Below are positions 8,203-16,455 of a DNA stretch of 28,408 bases, in pieces (positions within the stretch are counted from its first letter, which is position 1; the number at the start of each line of letters is the position of its first letter). The DNA is taken from the NCBI GenBank assembly GCA_946409475.1, contig CAMJWQ010000004.1, positions 1-28,408 of the forward strand, read 5' to 3'. A model generated the notes under the pieces. It saw only the letters and a program-made list of their open reading frames with translations, searched no databases and had not been told where the DNA came from. Made by a program: the position numbers and the translations under genes. The stretch is from an uncultured Lachnospiraceae bacterium (GTDB lineage: Bacteria; Bacillota; Clostridia; Lachnospirales; Lachnospiraceae).

Positions 8203-9231
8203 AGGTCTTCTCCATCACATCTACTATAGGTACTTTCGTGAATATTGTTTTCATTTTCTTATAAAAATCATCTTTGGGAAAGGCTTCGCCACAGGCGGAA
8301 TAAGGGTTGATAGCAATTGCCAGGACAGGAATCGTATCCATCACCCTTATTTCAGCGCCTTTTCTTAAGAGCTTTTCATACATAGCTTTACTCAGCATCA
8401 TTTTGCTGCTGTCCTGAAGAATGAACTGCATTTGCCGTAAACTTACTCCTGACATTACAATCGGCTTAATCAATAAATCACTTAACGCCCCCTCTACATA
8501 AACTGCGATAATCTTCCTGTCCTCAGGATGCTTTAACAGCTCCCATAGTTCACTGTTTTGGGCAGGTAAGATATAATCTCCCCTGCTTGTATATAAAATA
8601 AATCTCCTGTTTTCTTTTTTTGACTTAATATAGGCAATAAAATCATCATAATCGGATTTTGCGGCTGTTAATATCTCATAAATAAATTTCGTTTCGGCTA
8701 ATGTCTTATCCATGCTTTTGTCAAAGGAGGCCCCGCAGCATAAGATAACAGAATCTGCCACCGCTCTTGAGCAAAGAGATTTTCTGCTTAAGGCCCCGTC
8801 AATAATTACCTTATCCGCACCAAAATCCCCGAACAAATACCGAAGCTGCCCCAATTGCCTGTTGATGGAGGGACCTGCCAGCTCCACATTCCCGTCACTT
8901 AGTGCCCGTAAAAGAATCACATTTCCTAAAGGCGTAGGGAATTCCGTATTTGCCAAAATTTCTTTTGTGACATCACAGTACTTAAGGAGCCCCTCAGCCG
9001 TAGCGATTAACGTATCTTTCTTTACGAATATGCCCGGTTTATGGGTACGGGTAACTAAATCGCGGGCTTCTCCGTCCCTTCCTATGGAGGTTAATCCAAG
9101 TACTGTTTGATGAGAACCGTAATCCTTAATAATTTGATTTAACACCGTTGTCTTTCCGGCATTTTTGCATATTCCAATAATGGAAACGGCTTTGTTATTC
9201 CCAATAATTTCCGAAAAATCGATACTACCAT
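8192..9231 (-). CDS. kamB: KamB, reactivase subunit (apparent 5' frameshift)
   Basis: KamB is the partner of KamC in the presumed reactivation of lysine 5,6-aminomutase. The frame is open from a TAA just upstream of the segment encoding IIGNNKAVSIIGICKNAGKTTVLNQ, which carries a P-loop (GICKNAGKTT), but no ATG, GTG or TTG precedes the P-loop in that frame. A GTG at 9145 would delete the P-loop and is unlikely to be the real start. An ATG at 9231, with AAGG sites upstream, is in the neighbouring frame and would join if the T5 run at 9214-9218 had six T. A sequencing error, a real one-base deletion, slippage or a non-AUG start are all possible. The rest of the protein (317 residues from 9145) is intact. 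Confidence 0.8.
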
Positions 9232-9255
9232 CGCCTTTTTACCTTACTTTATTCT

Positions 9256-9285
9256 ATCTTATCTGTTTTCCTGTCCTAATGGCAA
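9256..9285 (-). promoter_or_regulatory. Possible promoter for kamBC
   Basis: TTGCCA (9280-9285), an 18-bp spacer and TAAGAT (9256-9261) on the minus strand, about 25 nt before the kamB ATG. No terminator is visible after ribH, so read-through from the riboflavin operon is also possible. Confidence 0.35.
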
Positions 9286-9337
9286 GTGGTAATTTATAAT
9301 TTTTCTTATTTTCCGTATGCTTTTCGCCATATGGCAC

Positions 9338-9808
9338 TTAGCCAAGCGAGATATTTTCACATACATTTGCCATTTCAATCGCCGTGCAGGCTGCATCATA
9401 TCCTTTATTTCCCGCTTTCGTCCCGGCTCTTTCAATTGCCTGTTCAATATTGTCCGTTGTCAAAACACCGAAAATTGCAGGTACACCCGTGGATAAGCCC
9501 ACGGCTGCTACTCCCTTGCTTACTTCCGCACATACGTAATCATAGTGGGTTGTAGAGCCTTTAATGACTGCCCCCAGACAGATAACGGCATCATATTTTC
9601 CTGATGCCGCCATTTTTTTTGCACCTAAGGGTATTTCAAAGGCCCCGGGAACCCAGACCAAATCAATATCATTACCGTCCACACCATGCCTTACCAATCC
9701 GTCCTCCGCACCGTTAATTAATTTTGAAACTATAAATTCATTAAATCTTGCCGCCACAATCCCGATTTTAAGACCGCTGCCAATTAAATTTCCCTCAAAT
9801 TTATTCAT
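9338..9808 (-). CDS. ribH: 6,7-dimethyl-8-ribityllumazine synthase
   Basis: RibH condenses 5-amino-6-ribitylaminouracil with 3,4-dihydroxy-2-butanone 4-phosphate to make lumazine, the penultimate step to riboflavin. It is 156 residues long, the family norm. Recognisable segments are KIGIVAARFNEFI near the start, VPGAFEIPLGAKK, LGAVIKGSTTHYDYV and the C-terminal FGVLTTDNIEQAIERAGTKAGNKG with the substrate-phosphate site. It is the last gene of the rib operon, 123 bases after ribBA. The intervening sequence holds only a short CCGC/GCGG palindrome and no gene. The ribosome site is weak. Confidence 0.97.
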   Translation of the reverse strand: MNKFEGNLIGSGLKIGIVAARFNEFIVSKLINGAEDGLVRHGVDGNDIDLVWVPGAFEIPLGAKKMAASGKYDAVICLGAVIKGSTTHYDYVCAEVSKGVAAVGLSTGVPAIFGVLTTDNIEQAIERAGTKAGNKGYDAACTAIEMANVCENISLG

Positions 9809-9931
9809 ATTATTACCGCGAAAGCCAAGCTTTCTTTCCTTTCTTTTCCTTTACATATTCCCATTTTCAGTTATGGACGATATCTTTTCGCCCCTCCTAT
9901 CCCCGCTGATGCGGCGTTGTCAACGAATTTT

Positions 9932-11134
9932 TTATTTATAATGGGTCATATGGCACATTCTGTTTTGTTTTGTTTTCAGATATAAGGCATCATTTTCGTG
10001 TTCTTTAATTTCTAAGGGAACTCTTTCGACTATGCTGATACCATATCCGGCCAAACCGGATATTTTCTCGGGATTATTGGTCAATAACCGCAGCTTTCCT
10101 GCACCCAGGTCCAGCAATATTTGTGCTCCCATTCCATATTCCCTCATATCGGGTGGAAATCCCAATTTAATATTGGCATCAACCGTATCATATCCCTGTT
10201 CCTGTAATTCATAGGCCTTTAATTTATTGATGAGTCCGATTCCCCTGCCTTCCTGTCTTAAATATAACAGTATTCCCCTGCCTTCCCCGGCGATAGCCTC
10301 CAGTGCTGCGTTTAACTGTTCTCCGCAGTCACACCGTTCCGAACCAAATACATCTCCTGTCAGGCATTCGGAATGAACGCGGCATAGAACGGGCTTTCCG
10401 TCTGCCACATTTCCCATAGTCAAGGCTACATGATGTTCCCCGTTTATCTTATTCTCATAACCGTGTATGATAAATTCTCCATGCTTAGTGGGAAGCTTTG
10501 CTTTTGCTTCTTTTTTGATTAAGCTTTCTCTTCCCATACGGTAACGCACCAAATCAGCTATGGTGATAACCGTAAGGCCCTCCCTTTCGGCAAAGGCCAA
10601 AAGCTCCGTTGTCCGCATCATGGTTCCGTCTTCTCTCATAATCTCACAGCATAGCCCGCATTCCTTTAAGCCAGCCAGCTTTACCAAATCTACCGTTGCC
10701 TCCGTATGCCCCGTTCTTCTAAGGACTCCCCCCTCTCTCGCCTGTAAGGGGAACATATGGCCGGGACGTCTGAAATCCTCCGGCTTTGCATCGTCTTCTA
10801 CGGTTTTTATGGCAGTGAGAGAACGCTCATAGGCGGATATTCCCGTAGTCGTATCCACATGGTCGATGGATACGGTAAATGCGGTGGCGTGGTTATCCGT
10901 ATTTTCCCGCACCATTTGCTCCAATCCCAGCTTTTCACAAAATCCCCTGCTCATGGGCATACAGATAAGACCCTTCGCATAGGTTGCCATATAATTGACA
11001 TTTTCCGGTGTGGCAAACTGGGCCGCACAGATGAGATCTCCTTCATTTTCCCTGTCGGGATCATCGATCACCATTACTATTTTTCCATTTCGTATGTCCT
11101 CCAATGCCTGCTCTATTGTTACTGTCTGCGCCAT
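9932..11134 (-). CDS. ribBA: Bifunctional DHBP synthase / GTP cyclohydrolase II
   Basis: The N-terminal half (about residues 1-200) is 3,4-dihydroxy-2-butanone-4-phosphate synthase, with the acidic loop DDPDRENEGDL and TGISAYERS. The C-terminal half is GTP cyclohydrolase II, with the zinc site CLTGDVFGSERCDCG and the RQEGRGIGL motif. The fusion supplies both precursors of the lumazine. The 400-residue length is standard for Firmicute RibBA. AGGAGGG lies about 11 bases before the ATG. It follows ribE with a 16-base gap. Confidence 0.97.
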   Translation of the reverse strand: MAQTVTIEQALEDIRNGKIVMVIDDPDRENEGDLICAAQFATPENVNYMATYAKGLICMPMSRGFCEKLGLEQMVRENTDNHATAFTVSIDHVDTTTGISAYERSLTAIKTVEDDAKPEDFRRPGHMFPLQAREGGVLRRTGHTEATVDLVKLAGLKECGLCCEIMREDGTMMRTTELLAFAEREGLTVITIADLVRYRMGRESLIKKEAKAKLPTKHGEFIIHGYENKINGEHHVALTMGNVADGKPVLCRVHSECLTGDVFGSERCDCGEQLNAALEAIAGEGRGILLYLRQEGRGIGLINKLKAYELQEQGYDTVDANIKLGFPPDMREYGMGAQILLDLGAGKLRLLTNNPEKISGLAGYGISIVERVPLEIKEHENDALYLKTKQNRMCHMTHYK

Positions 11135-11150
11135 TTTGACCTAAGCCCTC

Positions 11151-11801
11151 CTAAAATCCATTTTTTAATAAAAATTCCTCTGTTATTCCTTCTTCTCTTT
11201 CTGTTTGTGAAGCTTTGGTATTCATCAATTTTTCTATATATTTGGCAATCATATCACACTCCAGATTTACCAGGGACCCGGTTCTTTTATCCGTCAGATT
11301 TGTTTCCTTTTGCGTATGAGGGATAACGGAGACCCGAAGGATTCTCTCATCCACATAAGCAACGGTTAAGCTGATACCGTCAATCGTAATGGATCCCTTT
11401 TCCACTACATAACGAAGAATCCCAGAATCCGCTTCCACGGAATACCATATGGCATTCTCTTCCCTTTCTATTGCCCTGATAGTTCCCACGCCCTCTATAT
11501 GACCCGAAACAATATGTCCTCCGAAGCGCCCGCCGGCGGCCATGGCTCTTTCCAAATTCACCCTTTCTCCCTTTTGCAGGCTTCCCAGCCCGCTTCTTCT
11601 CATAGTCTCTGCCATGACATCGGCGGTGAAACCGGCTTTTGTCATTGTGGTAACCGTTAAACAGACACCGTTTACGGCTATACTGTCTCCTATTTTTGTC
11701 TTTTCCAATACCTTATCACAGGCTATGGTAAGAACAGAGGATTTTGCACCTCTGTTAACTGCCAGTAATGTTCCCGCTTCTTCAATAATTCCCGTAAACA
11801 T
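11151..11801 (-). CDS. ribE: Riboflavin synthase, alpha chain
   Basis: This enzyme dismutates two lumazine molecules into riboflavin and a pyrimidine. It is 216 residues with the diagnostic tandem lumazine-binding repeats. The first begins MFTGIIEEAGTL and contains VNGVCLTV. The second begins FGGHIVSGHIEGVG and contains IDGISLTV. GGGAG precedes the ATG. It lies 15 bases after ribD and 16 before ribBA. The C-terminal 25 residues (MNTKASQTEREEG...) are charged and look unstructured. Confidence 0.97.
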   Translation of the reverse strand: MFTGIIEEAGTLLAVNRGAKSSVLTIACDKVLEKTKIGDSIAVNGVCLTVTTMTKAGFTADVMAETMRRSGLGSLQKGERVNLERAMAAGGRFGGHIVSGHIEGVGTIRAIEREENAIWYSVEADSGILRYVVEKGSITIDGISLTVAYVDERILRVSVIPHTQKETNLTDKRTGSLVNLECDMIAKYIEKLMNTKASQTEREEGITEEFLLKNGF

Positions 11802-11816
11802 AGCTCTCCCTTTCTA

Positions 11817-12905
11817 TTATAAATATCCGCTTAGACAATAATCCTTTCCCAGTTTTATCATCTCAATATCCCGTAAAAAATATGCATCCTTCATGCAGGC
11901 GGCACCTTCTCCCTCCACGGGAGAACCCGCTTCCTTTCCTCCTATTATCTTTGGAGCCATATAAGCATATACCTTTTGTACCAGGCCTGATGATAACAGT
12001 GCTCCATGAAGAGTGCCTCCTCCTTCAACCAGAATGCCGTCAATCTTCTTTTCTCCTAATACCTTCATTAACTCCTTTAAATTAACCCTATTTTCCCCAT
12101 TTGTTTCTAATAGGGTGGCTCCTGCTTTCTTAAGCTCTTCTGCCTTAGCTTTGTCTTCCAGGCCCTTACAGAAGGCAATCATTGTCGGTATTTCCCTTGC
12201 TGTTCTTACTATTCTGCTTTCCAGTGGTATGGAAAGCCTGGAATCACAAATAATCCGGGTGGGATTCACACCCTCCTCCAAGCGGCAGTCAAGCATGGGG
12301 TCATCGGCAAGAACCGTTCCTATCCCTGCCATGATTCCCGTATACTGCTTTCTTAACATATGCACATGCTTTCGGGCTTCCTCTCCCGTTATCCACTTAG
12401 AATCGCCTGTCCGGGTGGCTATTTTCCCATCTATGGACATGGCATATTTCATAGCAATGTAAGGTGTACCATGTTTGATATAATGAAAAAATATCTCGTT
12501 TAATTTACCGCAATCCTCTTCTAATATTCCCGTCTCGACTACTACCCCGTTATCCCTAAGCATCCGAATGCCCTTTCCTGCTACCAATGGATTCGGATCT
12601 TTATTTCCGATAAAAACCCTTCTGATCCCCGATTCCAGAATAATTTCCGTACAAGGGGGCGTTTTTCCGTAATGGCAGCAGGGCTCCAGGGTTGCATATA
12701 TATCTGCACCATTAGCCTCCTCCTTACAATTCAGAAGAGCATTTCTTTCTGCATGAAAGCCTCCGCAGCTTTCATGGTATCCTTCACTAATAACCCTGTC
12801 ATTTTTTACTACTACACAGCCTACCATTGGATTTGGGGAAGTACGTCCCATGCCCTTTTTAGCCAAATCAATGGCTCTTTTCATATACTGTTCCTTCTTA
12901 TCCAT
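11817..12905 (-). CDS. ribD: Bifunctional riboflavin deaminase / reductase
   Basis: RibD deaminates the pyrimidine product of GTP cyclohydrolase II and reduces its ribosyl group. The N-terminal deaminase zinc site is HAERNAL plus PCCHYGKTPPCT, and the C-terminal NADPH reductase domain carries TRTGDSKWITGEEAR and ILVEGGGTLHGALL. At 362 residues it is full length. It is the first gene of the rib operon. AGGTGGTG upstream of the ATG is the ribosome site. Expression is expected to fall when FMN is plentiful, through the upstream riboswitch. Confidence 0.97.
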   Translation of the reverse strand: MDKKEQYMKRAIDLAKKGMGRTSPNPMVGCVVVKNDRVISEGYHESCGGFHAERNALLNCKEEANGADIYATLEPCCHYGKTPPCTEIILESGIRRVFIGNKDPNPLVAGKGIRMLRDNGVVVETGILEEDCGKLNEIFFHYIKHGTPYIAMKYAMSIDGKIATRTGDSKWITGEEARKHVHMLRKQYTGIMAGIGTVLADDPMLDCRLEEGVNPTRIICDSRLSIPLESRIVRTAREIPTMIAFCKGLEDKAKAEELKKAGATLLETNGENRVNLKELMKVLGEKKIDGILVEGGGTLHGALLSSGLVQKVYAYMAPKIIGGKEAGSPVEGEGAACMKDAYFLRDIEMIKLGKDYCLSGYL

Positions 12906-12968
12906 TTACTTTTCACCACCTTTTTCCTTCAAGACCTTATATCTTAAAAGTGTAGCCATTTTGCGGAA

Positions 12969-13028
12969 CAAAGTGTCTTCGACCCTTCAACTCCCCTGTC
13001 CCTCATTCCTGAGGGAGAAGACACTTTG
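12969..13028 (-). repeat. Nested inverted repeat in the ribD leader
   Basis: A perfect 12-bp outer inverted repeat, CAAAGTGTCTTC with GAAGACACTTTG (12969-12980 with 13017-13028), encloses an inner perfect 7-bp hairpin TCCCTCA/TGAGGGA (12999-13016). It lies directly beside the structured repeat, between the FMN terminator and ribD. There is no U-tract. It could stabilise the mRNA or be part of the adjoining repeat insertion. Confidence 0.55.
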
Positions 13029-13030
13029 CG

Positions 13031-13125
13031 CGCCGAATGCAGTCACGCAGTGACATCTTCCTTATGCATTCGTGTGCATCCCCCGGAGGGTTTTATTTCA
13101 TAGGAGGTACTTTTCTATGAAATAA
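13031..13125. repeat. Structured repeat, copy 3 (95 bp)
   Basis: Full copy, the same length as 1-95 with 7 differences, mostly in the apical loop of the terminal stem. It contains the GTCAC/GTGAC hairpin, the GAATGCA/TGCATTC outer stem, CCCCCGGAGGG and the ATTTCATAG stem. It sits between the FMN-riboswitch terminator and ribD. This is the second case in the window of such an element placed between a riboswitch terminator and the first gene. Confidence 0.75.
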
Positions 13126-13152
13126 AAAATCCCTGAGTATTTCTACTCAGGG
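13124..13152 (-). terminator. Intrinsic terminator of the FMN riboswitch
   Basis: Perfect 9-bp stem CCCTGAGTA/TACTCAGGG with a GAAA loop, followed by AUUUUUU on the minus strand. The CCCUGA of its 5' arm can also pair with UCAGGG near the 5' end of the aptamer (about 13334-13339). That gives a plausible antiterminator when FMN is absent. Confidence 0.9.
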
Positions 13153-13209
13153 TTGAATGTGAAGTAAACAGTATATAACACTGTCGAAGCGGTTTATTAT
13201 CACGCACTA

Positions 13210-13342
13210 TATGACCTTCTTCCATCCAGACTATACTGTCGGCTCCGGAGTTGTCTTATCAGACTCACCGAATCAACAATTTGCTTTGCAAATCGCTCGC
13301 GGGCTTTACCGCCGGTAGGGAATTACACCCTGCCCTGAAGTT
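13210..13342 (-). promoter_or_regulatory. FMN riboswitch (RFN element)
   Basis: The minus strand carries the conserved RFN blocks: AGGGCAGGGTGTAATTCCC, ACCGGCGGTAAAGCCCGCGAGC, GATTCGGTGAGTCTGATA, TCCGGAGCCGACAGTATAGTC and GGATGGAAGAAGG. It is followed by an intrinsic terminator and the rib operon, so FMN is expected to switch the operon off at the level of transcription. Confidence 0.95.
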
Positions 13343-13351
13343 TATAGGATT

Positions 13352-13380
13352 ATATTAAACCGAAATGATGGTTTTGTAAA
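13352..13380 (-). promoter_or_regulatory. Sigma-A promoter of the riboflavin operon
   Basis: TTTACA (13375-13380), a 17-bp spacer and TAATAT (13352-13357) on the minus strand, immediately before the RFN element. Confidence 0.75.
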
Positions 13381-13583
13381 GTATTTATTTAAAGTTTTAC
13401 AATTAACTATCCACTTACTCTCCCCTATTCAGAACCATCACTTATACATCTCCCTCTTAAAAATGATACTACTATTTTTAAATCATTGCCACTATAGCTT
13501 ATTTGAGAACCAGATCAGAAGTAAATTTATTAGACCAGATATTTTCAATAAGAATTATCTGATATTTTATCTTATAAATTTCC

Positions 13584-14444
13584 CTAATTTGTTTTAACTA
13601 CAAAGCCGGCACTACTCATATAATAATATGGTGTGAAAAAAACATCTCCTCCTGCTGTTCCGTGATGTATCCCGCAAAATGAATTACCAATAGTATAAGG
13701 ACCACCACTATCTCCTCCTTGCGTATTTCCTGAAATTAAAGTAGCTCTGGTTAAACCTTTACAACTTGTTACGTTAACATTAACTGCATTCACATATGTA
13801 AGTGCTTCTCCTGACACTTGTCCATATTTATATACATAGGTTCCTATAGCCGGAGAGGATACTGTCCCTGTTATACTTTTAGTTCCTGAAGAAGTTTTAA
13901 CTTTGTTAGTTAAAGTTACAGACGGAGTTTTAACAATCGAAAAATCTCCACTAGTGCTAGAAGAATATCTTAAGTAAGCAACTGTACCAATCAAACTACC
14001 TTCCTGATATATGGATGCAGAAAGGGATTGATCATGTCCACATGTTAAAATACTTGAATAACCGCCATACGATCCGCAAACTCCCAAAGTAAATGCTAAA
14101 TTTGCAGAATTAGTAATTTTATTTCCACCAGTCAAAGTTGCTTCAGTTTGAACATGTTCACCATAAATTATTTGCAGATTATCTGAATTAATATCATAAT
14201 TTTTAGATACATAATATTTGCTCTCTGGCAATTCATTATTTGCTATTGTTACAATTGCCTTATTTTTCTTTATATCTACATAGTAAGAAGAAATATCATA
14301 TGTCTCTGTTAATATATTTACTGCTTCATTACATATATTTGATAATTCATTATAAGAGTAATCCGCCTTTTCTATAATAATGCAATCAAAATCATTAAGA
14401 AGAGAATTATAATATTGTATTACCTTTACTAAAATTAAAGCCAA
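13584..14444 (-). pseudogene. Trypsin-like (S1) serine protease, N-terminally truncated
   Basis: The 286-residue ORF has a chymotrypsin-fold catalytic domain. The triad appears as His137 in LTCGHDQ, Asp167 in SGDFSIV and Ser246 in GGDSGGPY, similar to bacterial streptogrisin or alpha-lytic-type secreted proteases. Residues about 30-75 resemble a short pro-region. No signal peptide is present. The only starts are TTG (14444) or internal codons, and an in-frame stop lies just upstream, inside a decayed FMN-riboswitch fragment. The likely reading is a secreted protease gene that has lost its 5' end. No clear promoter or strong ribosome site was found. The sequence is more AT-rich than its neighbours, suggesting a separate origin. 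It could still be expressed as a short cytoplasmic form. Confidence 0.65.
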
Positions 14445-14484
14445 CAGTTTGCTTTATAAATTGCTTGCGGGATTTATCGCTGGT
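14442..14484 (-). repeat. Decayed partial copy of the FMN riboswitch
   Basis: About 80% identical over roughly 41 bases to 13274-13314 of the intact RFN element, in the same orientation, with differences mostly C-to-T transitions. It covers the GGCGGTAAAGCCCGCGAGC part and the following loop. The remaining aptamer blocks are absent, so it cannot be a working riboswitch. It overlaps the extreme 5' end of the protease ORF. Confidence 0.7.
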
Positions 14485-14524
14485 TATTTTTTAATAATTG
14501 TCCATGTTTTTAATAATTCTCCAT

Positions 14525-14552
14525 TTCACAAACTGAAAGAATCGTTTACAAT
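14525..14552 (+). promoter_or_regulatory. Promoter of the iron-siderophore operon
   Basis: TTCACA (14525-14530), a 16-bp spacer and TACAAT (14547-14552). The transcription start would fall at about 14559, at the edge of the palindromic operator. Confidence 0.6.
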
Positions 14553-14558
14553 AGTGTC

Positions 14559-14574
14559 GTTAGACATGACTAAC
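14559..14574. promoter_or_regulatory. Operator palindrome GTTAG-N6-CTAAC (site 1)
   Basis: GTTAGACATGACTAAC begins 6 bp after the proposed -10 box, a position where a bound protein would block initiation. The same GTTAG-N6-CTAAC pattern recurs at 19141-19156 in front of the AraC regulator. Iron-dependent repression is inferred from the genes it flanks. Confidence 0.55.
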
Positions 14575-14614
14575 CAAGTATTATTTCTAAGAGTTTTGAA
14601 AGGATCATACTATA

Positions 14615-15652
14615 ATGAAACATAAGACTGTCACATTCAAATTCAAGCTGATTATTATCATTCTTTTGTTAGCTTTACTATTGTCGGTAGTACTTGCATT
14701 AGGTTTTGGAGCCGTAAAAATAAATCCTGTCCATACATATTACATTCTATTAGAAAGAATATTTGGATTTACAGCAGAAATACAAGCCACTCAGTCAGAA
14801 TACAATATCATCTGGCAGATACGCTTACCACGTGTCCTTTTAGGTGTGTTCGTAGGAGCGGGACTTTCCCTTTGCGGAACCGTAATGCAGGCCACTGTAC
14901 AGAATCCGCTGGCGGAGCCTTATATACTGGGAATTTCAGCAGGTGCGACATTGGGAGCAACCTTTTCCATTATTATCGGTATAGGAACGGCCAACATGTT
15001 CTGGGCATTTGTGGGCTCCGTCGGAGCGACCTTTGCCGTATTAACTCTGGCTTCTTACGGAAGTAAAATGACGTCGTCTAAATTAGTGCTGTCCGGTACG
15101 GTTATTAATGCCCTGTTCAGTGCCGTATCAAATTTTATTATTTCTATTGCGGGAGATTCCACGGGTATCATGACGATTAAATTTTGGACCTTAGGATCTT
15201 TAACCAGGGCCAATTGGGATAATATATGGCCGGCTATTGTGATCGTGCTCATCTGCAGTTTGTTTTTCCTTACCCAATACCGGACATTAAATACCATGCT
15301 TTTAGGGGAAGAAGCAGCCGTCAGCCTTGGTATCAATCTTAATTTTTATAGAAAATTATACATGCTGATCTGCTCTCTGCTGACAGGGGTACTGGTAGCT
15401 GCCTGCGGTATCATAGGCTTTGTGGGACTGATTATTCCTCATATCCTTCGTGCATTAACAGGTCCGGACCATCGAAAGGTCATGCCTGCCGCTTTATTAA
15501 TGGGTGCCATATTTATGCTATGGGCGGATGTTTTTGCGAGAAGTGCCGTACCGAATGCCGAGCTGCCTATCGGCATTATAACCGCTTTGGTGGGAGCTCC
15601 CTTTTTTGTCTATATTTTAGTTAAAAAAAGCTATGGCTTTGGCGGACATTAG
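14615..15652 (+). CDS. Iron-siderophore ABC transporter permease (FecCD family)
   Basis: Integral membrane subunit that forms the import channel for an iron-siderophore complex. At 345 residues it has the expected size, with an N-terminal hydrophobic segment and about nine to ten further hydrophobic stretches. FecCD hallmarks include RLPRVLLGVFVGAGLSLCG, NPLAEPYILGISAGATLGA and GFVGLIIPHILRALTGPDHR, the last being the coupling region to the ATPase. Only one permease gene is present, so the channel is probably a homodimer. AAAGGA precedes the ATG. It is the first gene of a four-gene plus-strand operon, 10 bases before the ATPase gene. Confidence 0.95.
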   Translation: MKHKTVTFKFKLIIIILLLALLLSVVLALGFGAVKINPVHTYYILLERIFGFTAEIQATQSEYNIIWQIRLPRVLLGVFVGAGLSLCGTVMQATVQNPLAEPYILGISAGATLGATFSIIIGIGTANMFWAFVGSVGATFAVLTLASYGSKMTSSKLVLSGTVINALFSAVSNFIISIAGDSTGIMTIKFWTLGSLTRANWDNIWPAIVIVLICSLFFLTQYRTLNTMLLGEEAAVSLGINLNFYRKLYMLICSLLTGVLVAACGIIGFVGLIIPHILRALTGPDHRKVMPAALLMGAIFMLWADVFARSAVPNAELPIGIITALVGAPFFVYILVKKSYGFGGH

Positions 15653-15662
15653 GAGGTAATCT

Positions 15663-16442
15663 ATGGATCTGGAAATTAAAGACCTATATATAAACATTGG
15701 TGAAAAACAAATTGTCCGGGGAATATCCCTTAATGCGGCTGACCGGAAGTTTGTTGCCTTGCTGGGTCCTAACGGAAGTGGAAAGTCTACTTTATTACGG
15801 GCTGTTTACCGTATACTCAAGCCAAGCGGAGGAGTTATTCTGCTGGACGGCAAGGAGGCCTCTAAGCTGCATCATAAAGACACAGCCAGAAAAATGTCTG
15901 TTGTCAGCCAGTTCAACTCACTGAATTTTGATTTTACGGTTAAGGAAATTGTAATGATGGGCAGGACTCCGCATTTGAAAATGCTTCAGGCCGAAGGGGA
16001 ATATGATAATCATATGGTAATGGATGCCCTGGAAAAGGTTGATATGGCAGCCTATGCCGGCCGCAGCTTTTCATCACTTTCAGGCGGTGAAAAGCAAAGA
16101 ATCATTTTAGCCCGTGCCATAGCGCAGGAACCAAAATTACTGATCTTGGATGAACCAACGAATCACTTAGATATCAGATACCAGCTCCAGATACTGTCTA
16201 TTGTAAAGAGCCTTGGGATTAACGTCCTTGCTGCCTTGCATGATTTAAATCTGGCTGCCCAGTTCTGTGATTATCTTTATATTATGAACGGAGGAAAGAT
16301 TGATAGTGAGGGCATTCCGCGTGAGGTATTAACAAAAGAAACCATTAAAAGAGTTTATGAAATTGAATGTGACATTCAGAAGGCACCCAATAATAACGGT
16401 CTTTTTATTAGCTACTATCCACCCTTAATCAATAAAAAGTAG
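15663..16442 (+). CDS. Iron-siderophore ABC transporter ATP-binding protein
   Basis: Cytoplasmic ATPase of the importer, 259 residues. Walker A GPNGSGKST is at 35-43, the signature is LSGGEKQR near 139-146, Walker B is LLILDEPTNHLD near 158-169, and the switch histidine is in ALHDLNLAAQF. The FecE/BtuD-like organisation matches the neighbouring FecCD permease. AGGAGG stands directly upstream of the ATG, and the downstream binding-protein gene starts 13 bases after its stop. Confidence 0.96.
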   Translation: MDLEIKDLYINIGEKQIVRGISLNAADRKFVALLGPNGSGKSTLLRAVYRILKPSGGVILLDGKEASKLHHKDTARKMSVVSQFNSLNFDFTVKEIVMMGRTPHLKMLQAEGEYDNHMVMDALEKVDMAAYAGRSFSSLSGGEKQRIILARAIAQEPKLLILDEPTNHLDIRYQLQILSIVKSLGINVLAALHDLNLAAQFCDYLYIMNGGKIDSEGIPREVLTKETIKRVYEIECDIQKAPNNNGLFISYYPPLINKK

Positions 16443-16455
16443 AGGAGATTCTATC

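Noticed and set aside
8192..9145. kamB starting at GTG 9145
   Set aside because: That start lies inside the P-loop (just after GKTT) and would destroy the nucleotide-binding site.
10757..11326. Plus-strand open frame of 189 codons across ribBA/ribE
   Set aside because: It is fully antisense to two conserved enzymes, has no family features and no ribosome site; a frame shadow.
14559..14574. Classical DtxR/IdeR or Fur box
   Set aside because: The half-sites resemble TTAG/CTAA but the 6-bp gap does not fit the 19-bp DtxR consensus, and it has no Fur-type GATAAT repeats, so only a neutral operator call was made.
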